A stretch of 64,000 nucleotides of DNA from Anaerolinea thermolimosa (GCF_001050195.2 NZ_DF967965.1:1753150-1817149), one strand, 5' to 3'; shown: positions 17,698-26,630, numbered from the stretch's first letter. Translations and numbers: made by a program. Notes: generated by a model not told the origin, from the sequence alone.

Positions 17698-19578
17698 TCA
17701 GGTCAAAAGTGCATAAAGGATGTGATCGGCAGAACCAATAAAGAGAATATCATTGTAAATAGTGGGAGCGCTGGTAATTGGCCCGCCCGTTTGGAACTTC
17801 CAGCGCAATCGTCCGGTTCGATATTCCAGACAGTATAAATTTCCGTCCGCCGATCCACAGTACAGGGAATCGCGATGGACAATCGGAGATCCACTTACCT
17901 GATGATCGGTTTTAAATCTCCAGATTTCTTTTGAGCTGCCCCCATCAACACAATAAATATACCCATCCGCCGACCCCACAAAAATATAGCTATCCGCATT
18001 ACAGGGAGTAGAGACAGAGCCCTTGCCCATGCGAAACCGCCAGATAGCCCATCCAGTCCGTGCATCTACTGCGTATAAAGTTGAATCCAGGCTGGTAAAG
18101 AAGAGGGTATTTCTCACTACCAGCGGAGAAGCAATAATTTCCCGTTTGGCCCGAAAACGCCATTTGACTGTTCCTCTGAAATCCATGCAGAACAAATCAC
18201 CGCTCTCTGACCCAAAAAAAAGCTGGTCTCCCTGAATAAAAGGCGAGGAACGTACTGGCCCACCGGTGTCGTATTTCCACACCCGCCGGCTGGATAATAT
18301 ATTCACTGCGTGCATCGAGCCGTCATCTGACCCAATGAAGACGTGCCCTTCCGCAACCTGAGGGGAACAGCGAATCGGCCCATCCGTTGGATAGGTCCAG
18401 TTAAGCTTTCCCGTTCTGGAGCTCAGGGCGTACAATCGGTTATCCTCCGACCCGAACAACACCATCCCTTCTGCAAAAGCAGGCCGGCTGACAACCCCAC
18501 CCTCTGTCGGATATTTCCAGAGAAATTTCCCGTCGTTTACATCCAGAGCGTAAAGATTATTATCATACGAACCCACAAAAAGAATCCCGTTGTCTACCCC
18601 GGGAGAACCCCGAATCTCATCCTCGCACTGGAAGGTCCACATCGGTTTGATGCCATCATCCTTCGTCAGAGAGATCGATTTAGTGGAAATTCGAGATAAA
18701 ATACCCGTTTTACGGGCGGCCGCAATGAGTGCCTCCTTCATTTCCTCTGCTGACTGAAACCGATCTGCCGGATTATACTGAACAGCGGTGCTGATGATGG
18801 CCTCCATCTCAGGTGAAACAGCAGGGTTGAACCGCCGCACCGGTCTTTCGTTGAAAGTAAAGGGAGTCTCTACCCTGGGGTCACGTTTTGTGAGCAGATG
18901 ATGTAAAGTGGCACCTAATGCGTAAATATCGGCCAGGGGGGTGGCTTCGCCGCGATACTGTTCTGGGGGTGAATATCCCTCTGTACCAATCATCGTCCCT
19001 TTTTGACCCACCCGAAAGGCCTTCGCAATCCCAAAATCAACCAGCACGATATGCCCATCCTGATTGACCATGACATTGGATGGTTTCATATCCCGGAAGA
19101 TGATTGGTTCGGGTTTATGATTATGTAAGTATTGAAGCACATCACAAAGCTCAATAGCCCAGGAAACAACCTGCTCTTCGGGTAACGGCCCCGGCGAAGC
19201 ATTGAGGATATCCTCAAGGTCACGGCCATTGATAAACTCCTCTACCAGGTAAGAACGTTGATCGTGGCTGAAATAATCAAAAATCCTGGGAATGGAGGGA
19301 TGGCTCAAAGTCGCCAGGATGTTTGCTTCACGCTCGAAATTTTGAATAATAGTCTGACGTACCTGTTCATCCCGCGCCTGGTTGATCATTTCTTTCACGG
19401 CAACCAGCTTGACCACATTGGGAAAATGTAAATCCCGTGCCCGGTAAACGGACCCCATTCCTCCCACCCCTATGACCTCTTGAATCAGGTACCGGTTGAT
19501 GAGCACACTTCCGGAGCGCAGCTGGTCTTCAGGCTGTGAATTTTGATTGAAGTTCTGGGTTATCCGTTGTGTTTCCAC
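17698..19578 (-). CDS. serine/threonine protein kinase with C-terminal PQQ-type beta-propeller
   Basis: Residues 28-290 of this 626-residue protein form a Hanks kinase: GVGGMGSVYRARDL, the lysine in LVAVKEMI, the catalytic loop IIFRDMKPSNVMV (F for H in HRD), DFGIA and GTEGYSPPEQY. Residues 310-626 are eight short repeats of the type LYALDVNDGKFLWKYP, predicted to form a PQQ-like propeller. No transmembrane helix or signal peptide separates the two, so the propeller is cytosolic, unlike the extracellular sensors of many kinases. GTG is the start with GGCAGGAG upstream. It heads the signalling operon. Confidence 0.93.
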   Translation of the reverse strand: METQRITQNFNQNSQPEDQLRSGSVLINRYLIQEVIGVGGMGSVYRARDLHFPNVVKLVAVKEMINQARDEQVRQTIIQNFEREANILATLSHPSIPRIFDYFSHDQRSYLVEEFINGRDLEDILNASPGPLPEEQVVSWAIELCDVLQYLHNHKPEPIIFRDMKPSNVMVNQDGHIVLVDFGIAKAFRVGQKGTMIGTEGYSPPEQYRGEATPLADIYALGATLHHLLTKRDPRVETPFTFNERPVRRFNPAVSPEMEAIISTAVQYNPADRFQSAEEMKEALIAAARKTGILSRISTKSISLTKDDGIKPMWTFQCEDEIRGSPGVDNGILFVGSYDNNLYALDVNDGKFLWKYPTEGGVVSRPAFAEGMVLFGSEDNRLYALSSRTGKLNWTYPTDGPIRCSPQVAEGHVFIGSDDGSMHAVNILSSRRVWKYDTGGPVRSSPFIQGDQLFFGSESGDLFCMDFRGTVKWRFRAKREIIASPLVVRNTLFFTSLDSTLYAVDARTGWAIWRFRMGKGSVSTPCNADSYIFVGSADGYIYCVDGGSSKEIWRFKTDHQVSGSPIVHRDSLYCGSADGNLYCLEYRTGRLRWKFQTGGPITSAPTIYNDILFIGSADHILYALLT

Positions 19579-19666
19579 ACAGTTCTCCTGCCAATAAAGT
19601 TACGGATCGACTCATCATTCCTTCAGGGACATTTCCCCCTGCACAATTTGGCTTTAACTTGGTTAA

Positions 19667-19694
19667 ATTATATGCTACATCCACGAGATTGCAA
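19667..19694 (-). promoter_or_regulatory. candidate promoter of the kinase-phosphatase-FHA operon
   Basis: On the minus strand TTGCAA and TATAAT are 16 bases apart, about 90 bases before the kinase GTG start. Confidence 0.5.
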
Positions 19695-19781
19695 TTGAAT
19701 ACTCCTTGCAGTTTCTTAAGAGTTATCGCGATATTCCCCCTGGCTTTTATATTGCACCTATGACTCACAATCAATCGCGGT

Positions 19782-19787
19782 TAAAAT
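19782..19787 (+). promoter_or_regulatory. candidate -10 box of a leaderless purB transcript
   Basis: TAAAAT is followed by exactly six bases and then the purB ATG, and there is no Shine-Dalgarno sequence. Transcription would start at the A of the ATG. Confidence 0.45.
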
Positions 19788-19793
19788 AAACCC

Positions 19794-21221
19794 ATGGTTT
19801 CTTTCTCAGAATATCTTTCCCCTTTTTCCTGGCGATATGCCAGCCCGGAAATGCGGCAGCTTTGGAGCGAAAACCAGAAACGTTTGACCTGGCGAAAGAT
19901 CTGGGTGGCTCTGGCACAGGCTCAATCTGAATTTGGTTTGGTTTCTACAGAGCAGGTCGCTGAGTTAATCGCAGCAGCCGAAACTATCAACCTCCAACGG
20001 GCGCTAGAAATTGAGGCCGAAATTCACCATGACCTCATGGCCGAAGTGCGCACCTTCGCTGAACAATGTCCCACCGCTGGCGGTATCATTCACCTGGGTG
20101 CCACATCCATGGACATTGAAGATAACGCTGAAGCCCTTCGAATGCGTCAGGCTCTCGAAATTATTTTACAGAAACTCACCCAACTTTTATCTATTTTTGC
20201 CGACCAGATACGCACTTACGCCGCAACTCCCATCATGGCCTTTACCCATCTTCAACCAGCTGAGCCATCTACCCTGGGTTACCGTTTGAGTTTCTACGCT
20301 CAGGATCTACTGGCCGATTTTCAAGATCTGAAAAGGCTTAAGAATCAAATCAAAGGGAAAGGGTTTAAAGGAGCCGTTGGGACAGCTGCCTCGTATATTG
20401 AGTTACTGGGAGTAGAAAACTTCCAGCGATTCGAAAACCGCCTCAGCGAATTACTTGGACTCCCATTTTTTGATATTACCTCGCAAACTTATCCTCGCCG
20501 ACAGGATTATGCCGTTCTATCTTCGCTGGCCGCGATGGGATCGACTCTGTATAAACTGGCCTTTGACCTGCGCATCCTTCAATCTCCCGTCATCGGAGAG
20601 TGGTCCGAGCCTTTCGGCTCCAGGCAGGTCGGTTCCTCAGCCATGCCCTTTAAGCGAAATCCAATTCAGGCAGAAAAGATCGATTCACTGGCTCGGTTAC
20701 TGGCTTCGCTCCCACAGGTTGCCTGGAACAATGCCGCCCATTCTCTGCTTGAGCGTACCCTTGATGACAGTGCCAATCGCCGGTCCATTCTTCCCGAAGC
20801 CTTCCTCATCGCCGATGAACTGCTCACCGTTTCCAATCGCATTGTGCGCAATTTAAAAATCAACCTCAACGCGATCACCCAAAATGTCAATAAATTTGCC
20901 CCCTTTGCCGGTACAGAGCGCCTGCTCATGGCTTTGGTGACAGCCGGTGCTAACCGCCAGGAAATGCATGAGCGTTTACGCGACCTTGCCATGCAGGCCT
21001 GGCAGGCAGTTCAGTCTGGCAGGGCTAACCCTCTGTCGGAGATGATCGCCGTCGATCCCATCTTTCAACAATTCCTCGATAACGAGACTCTTCAGTCTAT
21101 TCTGAAAACCGATGAGTACACCGGTATTGCCGAAGAAAGGGCAATTGCCCTGGCTAATACAATTGTTAAGTCAATCGAAGTCTCTGATGAAGTACAATAT
21201 ACCCACAGGAGGGTAGAATGA
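19794..21221 (+). CDS. purB: adenylosuccinate lyase
   Basis: The 475-residue protein has the fumarase/aspartase-superfamily signature GSSAMPFKRNPIQAEKI near residue 283, HHDLMAEVRTFAEQC near 80, GGIIHLGATSMDIEDNA near 98 and AFTHLQPAEPSTLGYR near 150. The enzyme splits SAICAR and adenylosuccinate to give fumarate in purine synthesis. No other purine gene is close. The start lacks a ribosome site but has a -10-like box six bases upstream. Its stop overlaps the start of the DUF362 gene. Confidence 0.95.
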   Translation: MVSFSEYLSPFSWRYASPEMRQLWSENQKRLTWRKIWVALAQAQSEFGLVSTEQVAELIAAAETINLQRALEIEAEIHHDLMAEVRTFAEQCPTAGGIIHLGATSMDIEDNAEALRMRQALEIILQKLTQLLSIFADQIRTYAATPIMAFTHLQPAEPSTLGYRLSFYAQDLLADFQDLKRLKNQIKGKGFKGAVGTAASYIELLGVENFQRFENRLSELLGLPFFDITSQTYPRRQDYAVLSSLAAMGSTLYKLAFDLRILQSPVIGEWSEPFGSRQVGSSAMPFKRNPIQAEKIDSLARLLASLPQVAWNNAAHSLLERTLDDSANRRSILPEAFLIADELLTVSNRIVRNLKINLNAITQNVNKFAPFAGTERLLMALVTAGANRQEMHERLRDLAMQAWQAVQSGRANPLSEMIAVDPIFQQFLDNETLQSILKTDEYTGIAEERAIALANTIVKSIEVSDEVQYTHRRVE

Positions 21222-22444
21222 TGGCTCAATTCCCGGGTAAAGGTAAGGTGGCTGTAATTAAAACATCGCCTCGCACCGTGCTGGACGACATCGAACTCGT
21301 CATGCGTCAGGCTGGCGTTGAACAGGCGCTCCCTAAAAACGTTACCACTGGTTTAAAGATCAACATTTCATGGCAAACATGGTATCCTGCTTGCTCCAGC
21401 ACACCATGGCAACTGGAGGGGGCAATTCGAACCCTTCAAAAACTCGGTTATCGTGATCTGGTCGGCATTCATAATGATACCGTCGTAGTCGATACTTCGG
21501 TTGGGGAAATCAACAACAAGCATCGCTTTGTCACTGATACCTATGGAGTACCCTGTATTTACCTGTATAACGAAGAGTTTGAATGGACCCGTTACGAACC
21601 TAAAAGCCATTCATTCCTGGTTCTGGACAAAGTATTCCCCGATGGGGTATATATCCCTAAAGCACTGGTCGGGAAGAACATTGTTCATTTACCCACGGTA
21701 AAAACGCATGTATTCACAACCATTACAGGGGCGATGAAGAATGCCTTCGGCGGGTTGCTCCACCGCAACCGCCACTGGACCCACAGTGTGATTCACGAGA
21801 CTCTGGTGGACTTGTTGATGATCCAGCAAGAAATTCATCCGGGAATTTTCGCCCTTATGGACGGAACCTTCGCAGGAGATGGCCCCGGCCCCAGAGCGAT
21901 GCGCTGGCATGAGAAAAATATCCTCCTCGCGTCGGCAGATCAGGTGGCCATTGATGCGGTCTCCGCGAAATTGCAAGGGTTTGATCCGATGTCCATCCCC
22001 TTCATTCGCATTGCTCATGAACTCGGTCTGGGGGTTGGTGATCCCCGTGAAATTGAAATTGTCGGATATGATATCAATCAGGAAGAACCCTGGAATTTTG
22101 TTCAGGAAGATACTTTTGCCTCACGTGGCCAAAAGATGATCTACCACGGCCCACTAAAACCTTTTGAGAAAGTCTTGCTACAAAGCCCCATTGTGCCGTG
22201 GTCTTATTTTGCCAGCAACTTTTATCACAACGTATACTGGTATCCGTTTGTGGGAAGAAAGCGTGTGCAAGAAGCCCTCAAGACCCCCTGGGGACAATTG
22301 TTTTCCTCGTATGGAGACGGACGGGTAGTCATGCCAGGGATGGAACCCAAGACAGTTGTTCAGGCAGCCGTTGGGCTCAGCGCCCTCACCGCCCTGGCTG
22401 GCGTCCTCCTGTGGACATTTGGCCGAAAGAAACCACGCCGTTGA
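21218..22444 (+). CDS. DUF362-domain protein with C-terminal membrane anchor
   Basis: This 408-residue protein carries DUF362: KVAVIKTSPRTVLDDI at the start, GLKINISWQTW near 45, VHLPTVKTHVFTTITGAMKNAFGGL near 155-180, LMDGTFAGDGPGPRAM near 213 and ADQVAIDAVSAKLQG near 240. No ferredoxin cysteines are visible, unlike many family members. A hydrophobic helix at 385-402 followed by RKKPRR could anchor it. The function of the family is not established. GGAGGG lies just before the paired ATGs, and the start overlaps the purB stop by four bases. Confidence 0.85.
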   Translation: MMAQFPGKGKVAVIKTSPRTVLDDIELVMRQAGVEQALPKNVTTGLKINISWQTWYPACSSTPWQLEGAIRTLQKLGYRDLVGIHNDTVVVDTSVGEINNKHRFVTDTYGVPCIYLYNEEFEWTRYEPKSHSFLVLDKVFPDGVYIPKALVGKNIVHLPTVKTHVFTTITGAMKNAFGGLLHRNRHWTHSVIHETLVDLLMIQQEIHPGIFALMDGTFAGDGPGPRAMRWHEKNILLASADQVAIDAVSAKLQGFDPMSIPFIRIAHELGLGVGDPREIEIVGYDINQEEPWNFVQEDTFASRGQKMIYHGPLKPFEKVLLQSPIVPWSYFASNFYHNVYWYPFVGRKRVQEALKTPWGQLFSSYGDGRVVMPGMEPKTVVQAAVGLSALTALAGVLLWTFGRKKPRR

Positions 22445-22453
22445 TCAGCCATC

Positions 22454-22492
22454 AACCGCCGTCCACAAGGTCAAGGGCGGCGGTTTTTTTTT
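22454..22492 (+). terminator. rho-independent terminator after the DUF362 gene
   Basis: AACCGCCG and CGGCGGTT arms with a 16-base loop are followed by nine T. Confidence 0.85.
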
Positions 22493-22832
22493 ATGAAGAA
22501 TTTCGACATTCATTACATGGGCATAATGCCCTTAAATAATGCCAGGTGTAGATTCCAAAATGATGACCATCTTCCCATTCGAAAGTGATCGCGTATTGCC
22601 CGACCATTTCCAGCCTCGTTAATCGATTTTCCGCCGAATCCTCCCGGAAATGTTGGAACACTTTCGGATCGGGTTCCGGACTCATGTTTTCGTGCCCTCC
22701 CCGGCATGTAGCGCATGGGCAGGCCGCTCTAAGCAACCAGAAAGGATAGACCGAGTGATGCCCATCTTTCCATTCCACCGTTAATTCTTTCTTCGTTTTT
22801 GATGCTTTAATAGAAACGGGTGATTCGTCCAT
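22491..22832 (-). CDS. DUF971 protein (gamma-butyrobetaine-hydroxylase-like N-terminal domain)
   Basis: The 113-residue protein contains LTVEWKDGHHSVYPFWLLR and, at its end, FEWEDGHHFGIYTWHYLR, which together define DUF971. Two cysteine clusters, CPCATC and CPCNEC, sit directly after these segments and probably bind one metal, as in the N-terminal domain of gamma-butyrobetaine hydroxylase. The stand-alone bacterial proteins have been linked to iron-sulfur handling, but no partner gene is present here. It follows no close neighbour: a SH3 gene starts 500 bases upstream on the same strand and ends 10 bases before it. Confidence 0.85.
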   Translation of the reverse strand: MDESPVSIKASKTKKELTVEWKDGHHSVYPFWLLRAACPCATCRGGHENMSPEPDPKVFQHFREDSAENRLTRLEMVGQYAITFEWEDGHHFGIYTWHYLRALCPCNECRNSS

Positions 22833-22841
22833 GAGTTTCCT

Positions 22842-23333
22842 TCAGGGAGTAGGGGTTGGAGTGTTCCCAACCACACTGAGATATTTGGATACCGCCCAAC
22901 CACTTCGGGTTGGATCATAGGGCGCTTCCAGGTACCACCAGACAAAGTCTCCGCTAAAACGAGGGCCGTCCTTCACCAGGAAAACTTCAGACTCATACCC
23001 CAGGAAACGTGGAGACTGGTCAGTACCTGGCCCTGCACGCAGTCGTAACCCATCACCGCCCGTACCTGTTATTTGCACGAAAAGACCAACTCTGATTCCA
23101 TCGACCACTGGCCCCTCCGTCGTCGCGGTTGCCTCAGGGGTTAAAACCATCATGGTCGGGGTTACAGTGGGGGCCGGTATCACAGTCAGAAGGGAAGGAT
23201 TCCGTCCTCCAGCATCCGAAGGCAATGGATAAAAATAGAGAAAACCCACCAGAAACATCGTCAGCGTTCCAGAAATAGCAACCGCCCCAAGAATTACCCA
23301 GAGATTAATCCGACTTCGAAGCCATTGCCACAT
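22842..23333 (-). CDS. membrane-anchored bacterial SH3-domain protein
   Basis: The 163-residue protein begins with a short basic stretch and one transmembrane helix (residues 12-34). A Pro/Thr-rich linker follows (VIPAPTVTPTMMVLTPEATAT), then a bacterial SH3 domain at 80-155 with GLRLRAGPGTDQ, VWWYLEAPYD and GWAVSKYL. Such domains bind cell-wall or other ligands outside the membrane. It ends with another TPTPTP tail. It starts four bases after the antiporter stop, so the two are co-transcribed; a functional link is not evident. Confidence 0.8.
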   Translation of the reverse strand: MWQWLRSRINLWVILGAVAISGTLTMFLVGFLYFYPLPSDAGGRNPSLLTVIPAPTVTPTMMVLTPEATATTEGPVVDGIRVGLFVQITGTGGDGLRLRAGPGTDQSPRFLGYESEVFLVKDGPRFSGDFVWWYLEAPYDPTRSGWAVSKYLSVVGNTPTPTP

Positions 23334-23336
23334 AGT

Positions 23337-24419
23337 TCAGGGTAACAGAAAGAAACCAATCCCAAGAATTAAATACACTGCAAGTAAAGCGGCCCCTTCC
23401 AGCCAGTTAGATTCACCGTCTGCCGCAACCAGCGCGGCAATCACCACTGCAGCCCCAAGCGCCAATAGTTCGAACTGGTTGAATATAAGTGTAAGCGGAT
23501 GCCCCAGGAGTAAACTGACAAAAACGAGTAATGGGGCCACAAAGAGTGCGATCTGCAGGCTGGATGAAACAGCGATTTCCAGGCTGAGTTCCATCTGGTT
23601 ACGCCCTGCCACCTGCACTGCAACCAGGTGTTCAGCAACATTGCCAATAATTGGGATCAAAATGATCCCCAGAAAGAATTCGGAGAGCCCGAGGTTTTCT
23701 GTAACATTTTCAACTGCTCCAACCAGCAGTTCACTCATTACCACAACCCCAATCGTGGCTACCGCAAGCAATATCACTGCTGGAACCAGACCCATTTCTG
23801 GAGCAGGTCGCTTTCCGCCATCATGATAGGCCATTGGACCTTTGGCTGTCTTCAGGCTATAAAAGACCCCCAGCCCATACAAAATCATCATAATCGCTGC
23901 TACACCCAGGCTGAGAGCTTCAACCTGAATTGAGAACTCCGACCCAATAGAATGGCTGAACAAAGAAGGAACGACCAGTGCAATAATAACCAGAGTTAAT
24001 AAAATCGCATGGTTACCGGCCTGTCTTCGGTCAAAAGTCTGCAAACCGTGTTTCACGCCGCCCACCACCATCGAAAAACCCATTACCAGCAGGAGGTTCC
24101 CCAGAATGGAACCCGTTATTGACGCTTTGACCAGCTCCAGGTACCCTTCCCGGATGGCAACCAGCGTAATGATCAATTCAGCAGCATTTCCAAGTGTGGC
24201 ATTGAGTAAGCCACCAATCCTTGGCCCGGTAATTGCAGCCAGGGCTTCTGTGGCTTCTCCAATCAATCCGGCTAAGGGAATCAAACCAACAGCAGAAATC
24301 AAGAACACCCATGCCGGGTTCCAGTGCACAAGTTCGGCTATAAATGCCAGTGGAACGGCCAGGAGAAGAATATTAAGAGGTTTTCTCTTGATGAAATAGA
24401 TGATGGATCTGTTATGCAT
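23337..24419 (-). CDS. calcium/proton antiporter, CaxA/ChaA-type
   Basis: The protein has about eleven hydrophobic segments and the paired antiporter repeats: LGNAAELIITLVAIREG near residue 75 and GNVAEHLVAVQVAGRNQMELSLEIAVSSS, here split as IIGNVAEHLVAV and EIAVSSSLQIALF, near 265-290. The acidic GNxxE motifs are the cation sites. It extrudes Ca2+ against H+. I set the start at ATG 24419 (MHNRSIIYFIKRK); the frame extends upstream to 24497, but that would overlap the divergent kinase start and its promoter. It shares a divergent promoter with a Ser/Thr kinase. Confidence 0.85.
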   Translation of the reverse strand: MHNRSIIYFIKRKPLNILLLAVPLAFIAELVHWNPAWVFLISAVGLIPLAGLIGEATEALAAITGPRIGGLLNATLGNAAELIITLVAIREGYLELVKASITGSILGNLLLVMGFSMVVGGVKHGLQTFDRRQAGNHAILLTLVIIALVVPSLFSHSIGSEFSIQVEALSLGVAAIMMILYGLGVFYSLKTAKGPMAYHDGGKRPAPEMGLVPAVILLAVATIGVVVMSELLVGAVENVTENLGLSEFFLGIILIPIIGNVAEHLVAVQVAGRNQMELSLEIAVSSSLQIALFVAPLLVFVSLLLGHPLTLIFNQFELLALGAAVVIAALVAADGESNWLEGAALLAVYLILGIGFFLLP

Positions 24420-24429
24420 CTTGCCACTT

Positions 24430-24445
24430 ATTATAATGTTATAAT
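24430..24445. promoter_or_regulatory. divergent -10 boxes between the antiporter and the kinase
   Basis: TATAAT occurs on the minus strand at 24430-24435 and on the plus strand at 24440-24445 (a second plus copy at 24432-24437), 10 and 14 bases from the two start codons. Confidence 0.5.
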
Positions 24446-24459
24446 CGTTCAAAGACGCT

Positions 24460-25593
24460 ATGGAACGAAACATTCCAGATACACCCATGCTCTCCAACCG
24501 TTATAAACTGCTGGAAACCATCGGGGCCGGCGGTATGGCAGTTGTTTATCGGGCGCAAGACATGATGCTGGAGCGCCCCGTTTCTATTAAACTCCTCCGG
24601 CAGGATTTTTCTGGCAACCCGGCCTTTCGGGAACAATTTCGGCGCGAAGCCAAAGCCGCGGCAAACCTTTCGCATCCGAATATCGTCACCGTCCACGATT
24701 TTGGTTTTGATGCAGGGCGATTGTTCATTGTCATGGAATACGTCCCGGGTAAAAATCTCAAGGCGCTGATCCGCGAGCGAGGCCCATTGCCGGTAGCAGA
24801 AGCCGTCAATCTCATTGCCCAGGCCTGTGCCGGTATCGGCTACGCGCACAGAGCAGGTATTGTTCACTGCGACGTCAAGCCTCATAATATGATCGTCACC
24901 CCGGACCATCGCCTCAAAGTCACCGATTTTGGGATCGCTCGTGCCCTGGCTTCCATCAATCCTGATGAACACACCGACGAAGTCTGGGGTTCGCCCCAGT
25001 ATTTCTCTCCCGAGCAGGCCGCCGGCTTAGCCCCGTCGCCGGCCAGCGATGTTTACTCGCTGGGTGTTGTCCTTTATGAACTGCTCACCGGCCAACTCCC
25101 CTTCACTGCCACCGATGCTCAGGAACTGGCTCGTCAACACCGCGAAGCCCGCCCTGTTCCTCCCAGGCGGTTAAATCGTGACATTCCCCCCGCTTTAGAA
25201 CAGATTATCCTGAAAGTTCTTTCCAAGGAACCCTCTCAACGTTATCGTTCAGCAGATCAACTTGGTAGATTACTTGCCCCATTTGCCGCCCAACCCGAAA
25301 CTCTGCAACCTTTTCCAGTCGAACAACCTCGTTCAACCCCTGCCCCGTTTATTCCACAGACGCAGGAACCTGTGAGCCGCCCCAGGCCAGTATACTCTCA
25401 GCCATCCCAACCGCTTAACCAGCCGCCAGCTCAACCTTCTGGAGAAGAACAACCCACTTCCGAGCCTTTCCTCTCCCCCCTCTTTACTCCCGATATCCTA
25501 ATTTTAGCGATCATTGCAATCGTATTATGGGTTGGAATGCTTCCCTTTGGAGCTTATGTCCTCCTGAAACTCGGCATTCTTGGTGTACCTTAA
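24460..25593 (+). CDS. membrane-anchored serine/threonine protein kinase
   Basis: The 377-residue protein has a complete Hanks kinase domain at about 14-270: IGAGGMAVVYRAQDM, the lysine in VSIKLLRQDF, the catalytic loop IVHCDVKPHNMIV (C for R in HRD), DFGIARA and GSPQYFSPEQA. A Pro/Gln-rich linker of about 65 residues leads to one transmembrane helix near 345-370 with almost nothing beyond it, so there is no extracellular sensor. ATG 24460 is used; MLSNRYK at 24487 is an alternative. It is divergent from the Ca2+/H+ antiporter and is followed at 4 bases by rpe. Confidence 0.9.
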   Translation: MERNIPDTPMLSNRYKLLETIGAGGMAVVYRAQDMMLERPVSIKLLRQDFSGNPAFREQFRREAKAAANLSHPNIVTVHDFGFDAGRLFIVMEYVPGKNLKALIRERGPLPVAEAVNLIAQACAGIGYAHRAGIVHCDVKPHNMIVTPDHRLKVTDFGIARALASINPDEHTDEVWGSPQYFSPEQAAGLAPSPASDVYSLGVVLYELLTGQLPFTATDAQELARQHREARPVPPRRLNRDIPPALEQIILKVLSKEPSQRYRSADQLGRLLAPFAAQPETLQPFPVEQPRSTPAPFIPQTQEPVSRPRPVYSQPSQPLNQPPAQPSGEEQPTSEPFLSPLFTPDILILAIIAIVLWVGMLPFGAYVLLKLGILGVP

Positions 25594-25597
25594 ACCG

Positions 25598-26257
25598 ATG
25601 ACAACCATCACAATTTGCCCTTCTATTCTTTCCGCCGATTTCGCATTTCTGGCAGACCAAATCTCTCAGGCAGAAGCCGCCGGGGCAGACTGGTTCCATG
25701 TTGATGTGATGGATGGCCATTTTGTCCCCAATCTCACCATGGGCCCATTTATTGTGGAAACGCTCCGTCGGCTTACCAGTTTACCCATCGATGTCCACCT
25801 GATGGTGGAGAATCCCGATGTGATGATTCCGTGGTACGCAGCCGCTGGCGCAAATCGTATCTCAGTTCAAATTGAGACCTGCCCGCATATCTTTAGAACC
25901 GTAGAATCTATTCGTGCTCTTGGGTGCAATCCGGGAGTCGTTTTGAACCCTGGTACACCCGCTGCAACCCTCGAAGAAGTGCTTCCTCTGGTCGATCTTG
26001 TGCTGGTCATGACTGTGAATCCGGGTTATTCAGGTCAGCAGTTTATCCCTAGGATCCTTCCCAAAATAAAGAAGGTGAGTGACCTCATTTCTACTACGGC
26101 CAGCCAGGCAATGATTCAGGTGGATGGAGGAATTGACCCAACCACCCTTCCCTTATGCTACCAGGCAGGCGCAAAGGTTTTTGTAGCTGCTACCAGTGTA
26201 TTTAAACATCCGAACGGTATCGCCGCAGGAATTGCAGCTTTACGTTCAGCAATTTAA
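25598..26257 (+). CDS. rpe: ribulose-phosphate 3-epimerase
   Basis: This 219-residue TIM barrel starts MTTITICPSILSADFAFL and has WFHVDVMDGHFVPNLTMGP, PIDVHLMVENPD, LVLVMTVNPGYSGQQFIP and IQVDGGIDPTTLPL, with all metal-binding His and Asp residues. It interconverts ribulose 5-phosphate and xylulose 5-phosphate in the pentose phosphate pathway. An in-frame GTG at 25580 overlaps the kinase end, but the ATG at 25598 gives the normal family N-terminus. It probably shares the kinase transcript and ends at a terminator. Confidence 0.95.
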   Translation: MTTITICPSILSADFAFLADQISQAEAAGADWFHVDVMDGHFVPNLTMGPFIVETLRRLTSLPIDVHLMVENPDVMIPWYAAAGANRISVQIETCPHIFRTVESIRALGCNPGVVLNPGTPAATLEEVLPLVDLVLVMTVNPGYSGQQFIPRILPKIKKVSDLISTTASQAMIQVDGGIDPTTLPLCYQAGAKVFVAATSVFKHPNGIAAGIAALRSAI

Positions 26258-26290
26258 ACAAAAATCGCGGCTGCCTGCCGTGATTTTTGT
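26258..26290. terminator. bidirectional rho-independent terminator
   Basis: ACAAAAATCGCGG and CCGTGATTTTTGT arms (one G-T pair) lie between the convergent rpe and rpmB genes. Confidence 0.8.
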
Positions 26291-26316
26291 CTCAGATTGA
26301 AATCAGAACTTTAAAT

Positions 26317-26499
26317 TTACGAAATCTTAACCATCGTCCGGATACACTTCGCGCACAACACCTTGCGGACCTTTCGACCATTTTCCAGCACCGTGACGCG
26401 CTGCAGATTCGGGCGGAACGTCCGTTTAGTGGCGCGGTTTGAGAAGCTTCGGTTGTGCCCGAATACTGTTGTTTTACCGCACTTTTCGCACTTTGCCAT
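26317..26499 (-). CDS. rpmB: ribosomal protein bL28
   Basis: The 60-residue protein begins MAKCEKCGKTTVFGHNRSFSN and ends in VRKVLCAKCIRTMVK. The two CxxC pairs make it the zinc-binding (C+) form of L28, with the family core ATKRTFRPNLQRV. It is part of the large ribosomal subunit near the E site. It is a single-gene unit, divergent from the Asp23 gene. Confidence 0.96.
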   Translation of the reverse strand: MAKCEKCGKTTVFGHNRSFSNRATKRTFRPNLQRVTVLENGRKVRKVLCAKCIRTMVKIS

Positions 26500-26630
26500 T
26501 TTTTAATCCTTTCTTGCTATAATTGCAGGTCGATGTCAGGACAAGGAAACCCATCCCGCCACGAGCGGAAATTTTACCACAGCTCGTAACGATCGACAAG
26601 AACTGTGGGTTTACATAAAAGGCTGGGCGT

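Noticed and set aside
24106-24399. 97-codon plus frame inside the Ca2+/H+ antiporter
   Set aside because: It is antisense to conserved antiporter motifs and has no ribosome site.
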